Shown: positions 44,278-55,166 of the stretch, piece after piece
Numbering within the stretch: the first letter of the stretch is position 1
How the letters are laid out: every line of letters begins with the position of its first letter
From: Wurfbainia villosa
Taxonomy: Eukaryota; Streptophyta; Magnoliopsida; Zingiberales; Zingiberaceae
Assembly (NCBI GenBank): GCA_025175895.1
Contig: CM045993.1
Location: 52,146,621 to 52,210,620, forward strand
Direction: 5' to 3'
DNA: 64,000 nucleotides
Notes under the pieces: model-generated
Seen by the model: only the letters and a program-made list of their open reading frames with translations
Told to the model about the DNA's origin: nothing
Database searches by the model: none
Translations under genes and position numbers: made by a program

Positions 44278-44483
44278 AACATCAAGGGGGATTATTAAAA
44301 CCCTTTTTCAAGTACTCACCCTCGGTCAAGGGGGAGGTTACCTCAAGGGGAGGACTTGAAAAAGATTTTTTCATACTCCTACTTAACTTGTTAAGCTAAG
44401 TATACTCATTCTTGTTTTATGCTAGTCATTCACTTAATGCACTTCAATTATTTCCTTAACTTTGTGTTGGTTTGCCATAGATC
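44278..44483 (+). other. Element E tail before polypurine tract
   Basis: Resumes element E after F. Contains TCAAGGGGGAGGTTACCTC, also found in C. Confidence 0.7.
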
Positions 44484-44497
44484 AAAAAGGGGGAGAT
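44484..44497 (+). other. Polypurine tract of element E
   Basis: AAAAAGGGGGAGAT before the 3' LTR at 44498. Confidence 0.92.
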
Positions 44498-45576
44498 TGT
44501 TGGTGCAGTAGGCACTTGAATCGAACCTGAGTTTTGATCATAGCAAATACACAAAGTTAAGTTCATTTTGTTATCTCACGAGCTGAACCAAGTGTGCAGG
44601 AATGTAAGCTAAGCTGAAGGTCAGTGACACTCGGAGGAAACTATTGTGGTCAGGCGACACCGGGAGGACTTCGAAGGGAACCGAAGAACTCAGGTGAAGA
44701 CCAGAAGTGAAGCTTCAAAGGTAAAAGGTTGAGGTAAGCTCGTGTGAGTGAGCGTAAGTAAGGTCGTGTCCTCCGTACGGGGATGCCCTTAGGCGATGAT
44801 CCGACTAAGACATCCCATGGAAGGTCTATGTCGAGAACGAACAATAAGTGGCTGTCAAACTCACATATATATGTTTCATTTTTGAGCTAACTTTCAATGC
44901 AACAAAAAATCCTGAGGATCAGTCAACTGATAGCTTCCTTCAATCGACTGATGTTGGCATCAGTCGATTGATGGTGCTAAACAGTCGACTGATGGTCAAG
45001 GATCAGTCTCGAGAAGAGTCAAAGCTTATCACCATTGCTCAAGGGCTAGGTGGCATCACCTCATGAAACTTCATATCAACGATTAGGGTTTCTCAAGGCT
45101 ATAAAAAAGGGGTTCTCCACACCATTTTCATCATCAAAAAGCTCTCCAAAAGCCTCTGCAATGTCGCGACTCTCCGACGACTCTACAACAACGAAGTTCT
45201 AATACTCCGACATTCGAAGCTTGAGTTCTTATTCTTCTTTCGTCGATTTTAAATACTTGTATTAGTCTTTTTGTCTCAGAGGTTTTTATCGTAAGGAGGA
45301 GAGGGGGAGTGTCCCTCTACCTCGAATTTTTGCTTTTTCTTGTACTAGTTTACTCCTACCTCCAACAAGGAGGAATATTTTAGTGATTTGCCCTCCGTAC
45401 ATAGTCTAGGACTGTTAGGGCCTTGGATTAGAAGCCGAAGGTTGTGAACCAAGTAAAAACAAAAGTGTTCTATTTATTTTCCGCTACGCACTCTTTTCTT
45501 AATCGAACGAATTCGAAAAATTGTCTTGCGCTATTCACCCCCCCCCCCCTCCTCTAGCGCTCAAATCGATCCAACA
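44498..45576 (+). repeat. 3' LTR of element E
   Basis: 1079 bp, matching 19244-20326, with palindromic GTCGACTG motifs (44920-44995) and a long C-run near its end. Confidence 0.93.
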
Positions 45577-45683
45577 GCTCGGACTTAAAGTGGTGGTCGG
45601 GGTCGATCTCTGGCTCATGCACCTGCTCCGGCTCAGGCTAGGGCTAGGACTGAGGACCATCTGTCTTCCATGCAAGGATATTA
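45577..45683 (-). pseudogene. Element D extra ORF, upstream fragment
   Basis: Minus-strand continuation of 19007-19243 across element E: PEPEQVHEPEIDPDHHFKSE, acidic and Pro-rich, like the acidic linker in the extra ORF of F. It is cut at 45683 by sequence H. Confidence 0.5.
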
Positions 45684-46162
45684 TGTCACGCCCCGAGAGT
45701 ATACCGAGCCAAAAAATAAACGGACATCACCTCCCCTGTACATGGCAACATATCCTATTAATACAAGGCCCTTGGGCCCACAATAACAATAATAAACATA
45801 ACTAAATCAAAACATAGCAGAACTAACACAACTACAATACAACCACAAACCATGCATACCGGTATGACTAACACCAGACTAAGAAAATGCCATAACAAAA
45901 CCAGAAAGAATGGTACAACAAGAACAGTGTCCAACACTACAAATCATCACATAAAACCAACGACATATCGAAACACCAATGATAAATCCAAAAGCTCGGA
46001 CCCTTGGAGTTGAGATGAGACGATGTCAACCGGCGATGCTCCAAGCCGTCATGAAGACTTCTACCTGCTACCTGGGTGACAGAAAAACCCAGGGTCCGTG
46101 GTAGTGAGTATAACTCAACGGTAATATGAAAGAACATGTATATGTACCAAACATCACAATCT

Positions 46163-46214
<52 letters not shown>

Positions 46215-46572
46215 TAATATGCAAATCGCCATAAGACACGACAATGCAACATTCATGGTCATGCATGTGCACCCCTACTCGCTACCATGACCCCAGTGTG
46301 GCCTAGGTGGCACGACATAACTGTCCCAACTCAACACCAACCACTGTTCTAGAGTGGCCGAGTGGGCAGTATGAATGAGTAGCATATGAGCGTAAAGAGC
46401 TCGCTACACAACGGGGGTCCCTGCTACTAGCCACTCCGACTGACACTACCTATGAGTGGTCGAGTGTCACGCACCCAGGACAACTGCACGCAACTCCAAC
46501 TACCACCGTCTATAGTGGTAGAGTGCAACACAACAAATGCTCTGCCCTCACACCGGTTACTCCTCCATGAGT
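45684..46572 (-). repeat. Sequence H, left part: possible old long LTR
   Basis: Starts TGTCACGCCCCGAG; its reverse complement ends CGGGGCGTGACA, like the end of solo LTRs I and K (GGGCGTGACA). Contains a (TA)n run (46168-46211) and diverged repeats around GAGTGGTCGAGTG (46340-46560). Interpreted as a minus-oriented LTR of a related, probably Gypsy-type family; its other end is not seen. No coding signal. It continues at 58195-58968 and 62211-62395. Confidence 0.45.
46168..46211. repeat. (TA)n microsatellite
   Basis: About 22 TA units within sequence H. Confidence 0.95.
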
Positions 46573-48498
46573 TGTAACGCCCGTAAAATTTCTAGCAATT
46601 TTACAAGAATTTTTGGCATGATTATAATGGGCTTTATGTGGGCTCTTTCAAAAAAATAAAAGAAATAGAGCCAAAAAGAATGCATGGCCTAGGAATTGGA
46701 CCCCAAACCTCTAGTAGATAGCTAAGCCCTAAAGATGCATCCAATAACCAGAAGCCCAGCAGGGTTGTGCTATTAGAGGAATATGAGAAATGATAGTTAA
46801 GGGTAAGGGAGGCTAAGGGACACTTCAAGAGAATAAATAGGGAATGAGGAGACAAGAGAAAAGTCATTTCTCATTCTCCACTTCTCCTCTCCTTCTCTTT
46901 TACTTCCTCACCGAAATCTACTCCCCTTCCCTTCCATTTTTCCGAGAGCTAGACAAGCAAGAAGAAGGTTCTAGGTTGACATCCCTTAGGGTATCTTCCA
47001 ACTAATAGCAAATCGAAGGATGTAAGTATCCCCTCACCTGCATAGAAGTAGTTTTTCGATTGATGTTATTATGTCAAACTCTTCATGAACCATTCGGCCA
47101 AGACCCTTACTTGAGTTTTCAATAAGGATCCATGTCATACCTTGTATGAATATGATGATGATAGGATGCTAGATAGGTTAGGTTAAGTGTTTGACCTTAA
47201 AAACCCCAAGAAACTTTCGGCCAAGACCATTACTTGTGCTCTCCATGATGATCCATGCTATACCTTGTATTAATATGAAGATGATAGGTTTCTAGATGGG
47301 TTTGGTTAAGTGGTTGATCCTCAAACCCTTCTAAGACTCTCGGCCAAGTCCCTTTGGACCCCTAATGGTTTTTTCTATGCTATGTTTTAGATGAGTTTAT
47401 GCTATGTTTTGATGTTAGATGAAGATAACATGTTCTATGCTAGGTTTTAAATGAGTTCATGCCATGTTGATGGTAGAAGAAGATAACATGTTCTATGCCA
47501 TGCTATAGACGAGTTCATGCTATGTTTTGATGGTAGATGAAGATAACATGTTGTTGGCTAACCTAGAGTTAAGCGGTTGATCCTTTAAGTCCTTTGAACC
47601 ATTCGGCCAAGACCCCTAATGTGTTTTTCTATGCCATGTTTTAGATGAGTTCATGATAACTTTTGATGTTAGATGAAGATAACATGTTCTATACTAGGTT
47701 TTAAATGAGTTCATGCCATGTTGATGGTAGAAGAAGATAACATGTTCTATGTCATGCTATAGATGAGTTTATGCTATGTTTTGATGGTAGATGAAGATAA
47801 CATGTTGTTGGCTAACCTAGATTTAAGTGGTTGGCCCTTTAAGTCCTTTGAACCATTCGGCCAAGACCCATTTAGGTCTACCATGCTATGATCTATAAAT
47901 TATCATGTTACGTTTTGAATGTAGGTATAAGTAACATGTGAAAGCTAAGCTAGATTTAAGAAATGGATCTTAGGATTTCTTGAAACTCTCGGCCAAGGCT
48001 TATCTAAAATCCTAAGTGTCCTCCCATGCCATGTTTTATATGGGAAAGGATTAACATGTGGTTAGTTAAATCATATATAAGTTGTTTAGGTTTAAAATTT
48101 TGGTAGAGCTCCATGAAGTTTAGGTCACTCCATGTATATTTGTTCATGATGTTTATGCCTTATGTCATGCCCTATATGTGTGTGATGTTAACATGATGCT
48201 AAGGGGTCCTTACTCAAGTGGTTTAGCATGATTGGTTATGTCACTACCATATGTCTATGTCAATAGTAGGGATGCATGATAAATTTCTGCTCATTACCTT
48301 GTAATTGTATGAATGTATGATATTTTATAAAGAAGGAACATGATATGCATGAAAAGAAATATGATATGTTATGAAGAAGCAATATGTTATGAAAAGCAAT
48401 ATGATATGTTATGAAGAAAAAATATGTTATGATATATGATATGTTATGAAGAAGAAATATGTTATGAAAAGCAATACGATATGTTATGAAGAAGAAAT
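46573..48498 (+). repeat. Element I, left part
   Basis: Carries a TATA-like GAATAAATAGG (46831-46841) followed by a C/T-rich start region, and then diverged ~120-bp repeats, each containing TTCGGCCAAGACC (about 47095, 47216, 47340, 47608, 47858, 47987) and AGATGAAGATAACATG. No coding signal. Confidence 0.8.
46831..46841 (+). promoter_or_regulatory. TATA-like box of solo LTR I
   Basis: GAATAAATAGG before a pyrimidine-rich stretch (CTCCACTTCTCCTCTCC); the inverse copy K has the same arrangement at 61940-61950. Both probably mark the LTR transcription start. Confidence 0.5.
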
Positions 48499-50317
48499 TG
48501 TAGGGATCTCGTATGCAAAATAGCATATGCGCAACGGAAAAATAGGATCCCTTCCAAGTGATCCTTGCGAAAGAAAACCTCATACAAAAATAAATTTCTC
48601 AAAACCTATCTTATAGGAGAATATTACCTTTGTTGCATGCCCTTTGTAATCCCGCTTCTCCTTGGGTTTGTTGGATCTTTTAGCACGTTCAAATGTCCGT
48701 GCCTCTATATGTATCCACACGAGCAAGCTCTTGTCTCACAAAAGAAACTAGAAGAGCTCTCCTTTACTTCTTGCTAGAGAAGTCCCTAAAGGAGAAGAAA
48801 GTAGGGAAAAAGAGAAAGGAAGAAGAAGACTACTCTTCTCGCTACACTCACAAAAGCCACACAACCAAATGCTCTCACCACCAAGCTCTCTCCAAGCCTC
48901 AAGCTTCAACCATTTGGCCGGCCACCCCATGGGGTGTTTTATAGGATTGAAAAACCTTTCACCTCCTAACACATTTACACTCCTTGTTTGGCCGGCCACA
49001 TATGGGGGAAATCCAAAGGTCAAAACCCTTTGTCTCCTTCCACCTCATCAAGCTTAGGTGACATGCTTATATGGCATGCTTAGGTGGCATGCTTATGTGG
49101 CATTCATGCATGTTGAATTAATCTTATTAATCCAATAAGCTTATGTTGTCATATTGAATTAATCTCATTAAATCAATAAGGTAACATATTGAATTAATCT
49201 TATTAAATCAATTAAGCTTAGCATATTGAATTAATCTCATTAAATCAATAAGTTAAAATTCTCATTAAGCTTAAAGTCCAAAAACCATTTTGTACTTAAG
49301 TTCATTCCCAAATTGTTCTAGTCAAACTAGAATGCACTAATTCTTCTAATCATCATGCTCTTTGTGTGTGACCCTATAGGCTCTCATAATGTTGGCAGTG
49401 GATCTAAGCTCTTTTAGATACACAAGCAATGAGCGGCATCTAGCAATACATCATTGCTACCCAAGTTACGAAATAAGTCAAGATCCGACTAACCTTTCCG
49501 TGACTACTATAATGTATGACCGTGTCCTTCTATCCTTGATATCAGATTGACTAATGAGGCATAGACCGTGTCATCCTCGATCACTCTATGTGTTTCTTGA
49601 TCTCTGAGTAAACTAACTCAAACAAATGAGCTCAATATCTCATATTGACTCATTCGAGCATGGCCATGCATTTTAGTAGTTCTACTCAATCAAGGGGCCC
49701 ACAGATATCACTCCCGTCATATGGGAGGGATAGATCTCATCTACATCACTCACATCCCTCCGCATAATTTGTTATATACCCAGTAATCGCCTTTATGGTC
49801 CACCCTGTTACGGGTGACGTTTGACGATATCAAAGTACATAACTCCTTATGTAGGGAATCGTAGTGACTTCAGGTCTGAGGACTATTCATACCAATAGTC
49901 ACATGAGAAAGTTTATGACACTCATATGATGATCCATGAAACTTTCTCATGGTGGGTCAGTTCAGTATATATTCTCTAATATATACCCATGTGTCAACTT
50001 GATATCATATATCCATGACTTGTGAGATCAAGTCATCAATTAACCTACATGCTAGTCTTTATGTATTAATATTGCCCTTGCATATTAATACTTGACTAGG
50101 AACATTTAGGAAAGTGTTCTCTACAGCCTCTCATAATCAATTCTGTCAATTGATATGCTGTAGATAAGAACCTACTTTTCTAGGGCATTATTATATTTAA
50201 TTTAGCTGGCACAAGCAAGATGTAAATATAATAACCAATCCTTTACCTTTGTAGAATATGATACAAAATGTTCCCTATTCAACCAACATATGATTGGTTC
50301 TAGGGCTATAACTAACA
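48499..50317 (-). repeat. 3' LTR of element J
   Basis: 1819 bp; minus strand TGTTAGTTATAGCCC (50317) to GATCCCTACA (48499). TATA-like TCCTATAAAAC at about 48935-48947 (minus). Holds the AGCAATGA/TCATTGCT pair at 49425-49458. Confidence 0.94.
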
Positions 50318-50328
50318 ATCTCCCACTA
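50318..50328 (-). other. Polypurine tract of element J
   Basis: Minus strand TAGTGGGAGAT before the 3' LTR, same as in G. Confidence 0.86.
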
Positions 50329-50331
50329 GCA

Positions 50332-50794
50332 CTAGTACCAATCACTATAATATCTAATACCTAGTGACCTAGTGTGACCATCATGCTTCCTCTGTGCCAA
50401 AGCCTTGGTCAATGGATCTGCGATGTTAGCTTCTGTCGGTACTCTGCATATCCTCACATCTCCTCTATCGATGATCTCTCGAATGAGATGGAAGCGCCGT
50501 AGTATGTGTTTGGTCCGGTGATGTGATCGAGGTTCCTTAGCCTGTGCAATAGCCCCATTGTTGTCACAATAGAGGTCTATTGGATCTGCAATGCTAGGAA
50601 CTACCCCAAGTTCACTGATAAACTTGCGGAGCCAAACAGCCTCCTTTCTTTGCATCGACGCAAAGCAATATACTTAAGCTTCTGTTGTAGAATCAAGCTG
50701 TGTCTGCTTGAACTCTTCTAGCTTACGGCTCCACCATTCGGGCAAAACACGTCGATTGCGATCTATAGTCATCCTTGTCATTTGGAAGCTTACA
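50332..50794 (-). pseudogene. pol: Element J RNase H
   Basis: Minus strand. 50655-50332 (108 codons) reads RKEAVWLRKFISELGVVP, DLYCDNNGAIAQAKEPRSH, RTKHILRRFHLIREII and NIADPLTKAL, the normal RNase H C-terminal half; it ends near the polypurine tract. Upstream (50794-50656) the frame is damaged, with a stop inside the STTEAEY-like stretch. Confidence 0.84.
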
Positions 50795-52119
50795 TCATGT
50801 AACCCTTCTGATTAGGTCCTCATTGCCTCCAAATATCAGGAAATATTCTTTCGTTCTTCGTAAGTATTTAAGAATATTTTTGACTGTTATCCAGTGACTT
50901 TCACCTGGATCCGACTGGTATCTACTCGTCATGCTCAAAGCATACGAGACATCAGGACGAGTACAAAGCATGGCGTACATGATAGACCCTATGGCAGATG
51001 CATAAGGGATCTTATCCATGCGATCTCTCTCCTCCTTAGAAGAGGGACATTGAGTCTTCGAAAGACTCACACCATGTGATAAAGGTAGAAATCCTTTCTT
51101 GGAATTTTGCATAGCAAAACGATCTAGCACTTTATCAATGTATGTACTCTGACTTAGGCCAAGTAATCTCTTAGATCTTTCTCTATAGATCTTGATGCCT
51201 AAAATATAGGCAGCTTCACCTAAGTCTTTCATCGAGAAACAATTCCCTAACCACATCTTCACAGATTAGAGTGAGGGAATATCATTTCCGATGAGAAGTA
51301 TGTCATCTACATACAAGATAAGAAATACAACTGTGCTCCCACTATTTCTCTTGTAGACACAAGGTTCATCTTCATTCTTGATGAAACCAAACTCCTTGAT
51401 TGCATTATCGAATCGAAGATTCCAGCTTCGAGAGGCTTGCTTTAGTCCATAAATGGACCTTTGCAGTTTGCATACCTTTCCAGGATGCTTTGGATCTTCA
51501 AAACCCTTAGGTTGTGTCATGTACACATCCTCGAGTAGCTTTCCATTCAGAAAAGCGGTTTTGACATTCATCTGCCAGATCTCATAATCGTGGTAGGCTG
51601 CAATAGCAAGTATGATCCAATGGATTTAAGCATCGCAACTGGTGAAAAGGTTTCATCATAGTCAATACTATGAATTTGTTTAAATCCTTTAGCCACCAAT
51701 CTACCTTTATAGGTATGCTTATTACCATCCATGTCAGTCTTTACTTTAAAGACCCACTTGCACCCAATAGGTTTTACCCCTTCAGGTGGATCAACCAAGG
51801 TTCATACTTGGTTAGTGTACATGGATTCCATTTCGGATCTCATGGCCTCTAGCCATTTCTCGGAATCTGAGCTAATCATAGCTTCTTGATAGGATGTAGG
51901 CTCGTCAAGATCGACAAGCAATACTTCACCATTGTCAATCAAGAGAAAAGAATATCTCTCGGGTTGACGACGGATCCTATCAGATCTACGACGAGGTTGG
52001 TCTACTTGAACAGGTGTTTGCTCCACAACTCTTTGGGCAACAATTTCCTCATCCACAATACTTTGTGGTGCCTGTTCATAACGTATATAAAAGATATTTT
52101 GGGACTCTTCCCAGTCCAT
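50795..52119 (-). pseudogene. pol: Element J reverse transcriptase (broken)
   Basis: Four open pieces on the minus strand: 52119-51802 (linker RIRRQPERYSF, EAMRSEMESMYTNQV), 51798-51568 (VDPPEGVKPIGCKWVF, DYDETFSPVA), 51571-51266 (NVKTAFLNGKLLEDVYM, RSIYGLKQASRSW, active site YVDDILLIGND) and 51262-50795 (MKDLGEAAYILGIKI, SAIGSIMYAMLCTRPDVSYA). They are separated by stops and frameshifts near 51800, 51570 and 51264. The catalytic YVDD is intact. Confidence 0.86.
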
Positions 52120-52603
52120 AACGTATATGGTGTCTTTTCTCTAATAGAGTACGATTTCTCCTCTCAGATACACCATTCTATTGTGGTGTTCCAGGTGGAG
52201 TGAGTTGGGATATTATCCCACACTCAGCCAGGTGATCACGAAACTCTTGACTAAGGTATTCACCACCTCGATCTGATCGAAGTAGCTTAATATGCTTACC
52301 AAGTTGGTTTTGTACTTCATTCTTGAATTCTTTGAACTTTTCAAAGGATTCTGACTTATGTCTCATCAAATATAAGTAGCCAAATCTACTCATATCATCA
52401 GTGAAAGTAATAAAGTACTTATAGTCTCCTCTGGCTTTGACATTGAAAGGGCCACATATATCAGTATGTATGAGTTCTAACAAGTCTGTCGCTCTCTCGC
52501 CATGTCCACTAAATGGAGTTTTAGTCATCTTTCCTAAAAGACAAGATTCGCATACCTCATATGATTCAAAATCAAATGAGTCCAATAATCCATCTTTATG
52601 GAG
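52120..52603 (-). pseudogene. pol: Element J integrase (deleted)
   Basis: Minus strand. 52585-52178 holds CESCLLGK, HTDICGPF, FTDDMSRFGY and RSDRGGEYLS. A TAG (TGG expected) follows TPPGTPQ, then NGVSERRNRT retains the catalytic Glu. Just after this two deletions remove most of the C-terminal domain, compared with G: the sequence jumps from RRNRTLL to the KISF-type segment and then to the RT linker. Confidence 0.83.
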
Positions 52604-53932
52604 TTAGGATATGTGTTTTTCATTTATGTGACCTAGGCGACAGTGCCAGAGATATGTTTGGTTCAAATCATTCGATTTGAACCGTTTGGTATTTACGTTA
52701 TAAATTGGGTTTTCTAAATCTAGAACATAGAGACCATTCATAAGTGGTGCATTACAATAGAACATTTCATTTAAATAAATGGAACAACATTTGTCCTTTA
52801 TTATAAAAGAAAAGTTTTTCTTGTCTAAACAAGATACAGAAATTATGTTCTTCGTTAATGCAGGTACATAAAAGCACTCCTCTAGTTCTAAGATAAGCCC
52901 AGTGGGCAAAGACAAAGAATATGTTCCTACAGCTACAGCAACAACTTTTGCGCCATTGCCTACTCGTAGGTCCACTTCGCCCTTTGCCATTAGTCTACTA
53001 TTTCTCAATCCCTGCACATTAGTACAAATGTGAGATGCACATCCGGTATCTAATACCCATGTAGAAGAAATAGATAGATTAACTTCTATAACATGTATAC
53101 CTGAGGCAGAAGTCTCACTTCTTTTATTCTTTACTTCCTCAAGGTAGACTTTGCAGTTCCGCTTCCAGTGTCCAGTCTCACCGCAATGGAAACAGTCCCC
53201 TTCCTTAGGTACTTTACCTTTACCCTTTGAAGTGGATGAATTGGCCTTGCCTTTGGCTTGGGTCTTACCCTTGCCTTTGCGCTTACCTTTGCCCTTCTTG
53301 ACCATTAGTACGTTACTAACTTTCTTTTTGAGATTCGGTTCAGCAGTTCTTAACATGCTGAGAATCTCAGGCAAAGGTTTATCAATTTCATTCATGTTAT
53401 AATTCATGACGAATTGATTATATGCTTCCGGCAACGATTGCAGGATAACATCGGTTGCCAATTCTTGGCTCAATGGAAAACCTAGTCTTTCAAGGTTCTC
53501 AACGTACCCAATCATTTTAAGTACGTGAGTTCCTACAGGTGTTCCTTCTTGCATCTTGCATGCAAAAAGAGCCTTAGACACTTCAAAACGCTCGTGCCTA
53601 GCTTGTTCTTGATATAGTTGTTTCAAATGCTCAATCATATCATAGGCATCCATGTTCTCATGTTGCTTATGAAGCTCAGAGTTCATGGTGGCAAGCATAA
53701 GACATGACACATCTAATGCGTCATCTTGATGCTTCTTATAAGCATCCTTTTCAATACGAGTGGCCGCAGGGGCGGGTGTTTCAGGGATAGACTGCTCTAG
53801 GACATACAGTTTACGTTCTTGCTTGAGGATAATCCTCAAGTTCCTATACCAGTCTAGAAAGTTAGCTCCATTGAGCTTGTCTTTCTCAAGGATAGATCGC
53901 AAGTTGAGGGGGTGTGTCGTGTTAGATGACAT
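52604..53932 (-). CDS. gag: Element J gag-protease, intact frame
   Basis: 442 codons, ATG at 53932. Residues 1-190: Gag of the UBN2 type (NLRSILEKDKLNGANFLDWY); a Lys/Gly-rich basic stretch near 215-240; CCHC knuckle CFHCGETGHWKRNCK near 245; aspartic protease with WVLDTGCASHICTN near 295; the first part of the integrase zinc domain (YLWHCRLGHINEKH) at the end, where a TAG/TAA terminates the frame. Longest clean gag in the window. On the minus strand TTGTAG lies 6 bases before the ATG and resembles an acceptor site. It could still make a particle protein, but no integrase. Confidence 0.88.
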   Translation of the reverse strand: MSSNTTHPLNLRSILEKDKLNGANFLDWYRNLRIILKQERKLYVLEQSIPETPAPAATRIEKDAYKKHQDDALDVSCLMLATMNSELHKQHENMDAYDMIEHLKQLYQEQARHERFEVSKALFACKMQEGTPVGTHVLKMIGYVENLERLGFPLSQELATDVILQSLPEAYNQFVMNYNMNEIDKPLPEILSMLRTAEPNLKKKVSNVLMVKKGKGKRKGKGKTQAKGKANSSTSKGKGKVPKEGDCFHCGETGHWKRNCKVYLEEVKNKRSETSASGIHVIEVNLSISSTWVLDTGCASHICTNVQGLRNSRLMAKGEVDLRVGNGAKVVAVAVGTYSLSLPTGLILELEECFYVPALTKNIISVSCLDKKNFSFIIKDKCCSIYLNEMFYCNAPLMNGLYVLDLENPIYNVNTKRFKSNDLNQTYLWHCRLGHINEKHIS

Positions 53933-55150
53933 GGTGATCTACAACATTAAAATGCAAAATTAAGTATCATACCTAAGTCATTTAATTATGCCTTTAATTA
54001 AATGAGGCTCCCACTAAATTCTCATAGCTTTGATATGAGCTAATTATTGATGTAGGCAAACACATTTTGCTTACATCATTAGCTTCTATTTAGCTATAAA
54101 TTTATATGGGATAAAGATCCACATCATACTTCGTCTTGAGTTAGCTTTGGCTAATCGCCCAAGACGTAGTATGATTAGGTAGGCAATCTTTTGCCAATTA
54201 CATCTTATGTAACTCTTTAATAGCTTTGGTTAAGTTTAGATTAGTTTAGTGCTTATTCTTAAACCAGCTTCCAGGTCGTGGCGAGGCACAGAGGCCTTCT
54301 TTGATATCGGAGCAACGACCACTTCTAAGACAAAGCTGATGTTCGGAAATCACACAAAACTAATTTTTAAAACTTATGTTCAAAGCTAATATATGCCTCT
54401 ACTTTCTTAATTAAGTCTTAACCAAGTTTGATAGCGGGACATCACGATTGTCCACTCGTACTCTTCCAAGATAAAATGCATTGCTTTGCTTTGGCAAACC
54501 CAACAACAAATGATTGAGGAAGTAGTGAGTACCAAACTTTGGTAGGCATATCGTTTTTGACTTATTAAGATATAAACTTAAACATGCATCACATACATAT
54601 TAGCATACATCACATATAAGCTAAATTAACATGCATCACATACAAGCTAAATTAACATGCATCACATACATATTAAACTAAGCGTGTCATGGTTATGGTC
54701 CTTATTCTACAATCTTCTCAAGCCAATGAAAAGATTGATTGGTCAACCTAGGGATAGCATCTTCTCCCAAGTGCTTCCTTTTGGTTGTCTTGTGTTGTTG
54801 ACTTCCTCCTTGTAACATCATCTTCCAATGGACCCTCCATCTTTGTTGTGTATATTACAAAAGGAGAAATACTCAAGTTACATTCGAGTCTAAAACTAAT
54901 TTTACAACAAGAATTTTAGGAGAAAGGCACAACACGCAGGCCGTATTAAGAATTACAACACACACATTCACAAACTTTTTGGGACTAGGCCATAACCATG
55001 CACCATGTCAATTTTAACTTTTAAAAGACATCGAATATTTTATTATGTTTAAAAAATTGCCAATGCAATTATCAACTCATAATAAAATTTATCCTACTTC
55101 TATATCATATATAAAATAGAGAAAACCTATTTTTATACGATCTTTCGCAA
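53933..55150 (-). other. Element J leader
   Basis: Untranslated. Contains CTTGAGTTAGCTTTGGCTAATC (about 54134), the ~70-bp block shared with C and E (54267-54336) and repeats of CATGCATCACATACA (54570-54680). No coding signal. Confidence 0.7.
54267..54336 (-). other. ~70-bp block shared with SIRE-like C and E
   Basis: GCTTCCAGGTCGTGGCGAGG to ACAAAGC. Same sense relative to the element as in C and E, but located in the leader instead of the gag-pro gap. Confidence 0.78.
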
Positions 55151-55166
55151 GTGGGTCTGATACCAC
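55151..55166 (-). other. Primer-binding site of element J
   Basis: Minus strand GTGGTATCAGACCCAC; differs from the usual TCAGAGCC by one base (A to G in the AGAG/AGAC stretch). Confidence 0.88.

Larger units (their letters stand above)
19244..45576 (+). mobile_element. Element E: SIRE-like Copia retrotransposon (nested host)
   Basis: Plus-strand element of about 8.5 kb after removing the nested F. LTRs at 19244-20326 and 44498-45576, primer site, gag, protease, integrase, RT-RNase H and polypurine tract in Copia order. Flanks GCTCA (19239-19243) and GCTCG (45577-45581) are a one-mismatch target duplication. Every coding part is broken, and the RT active site is mutated. F interrupts the stretch between pol and polypurine tract. 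Confidence 0.93.

Noticed and set aside
48693..49057. Short frames in the J LTR (repeated at 55361-55709)
   Set aside because: Present in both LTR copies, no recognised domain, close to the LTR promoter region.
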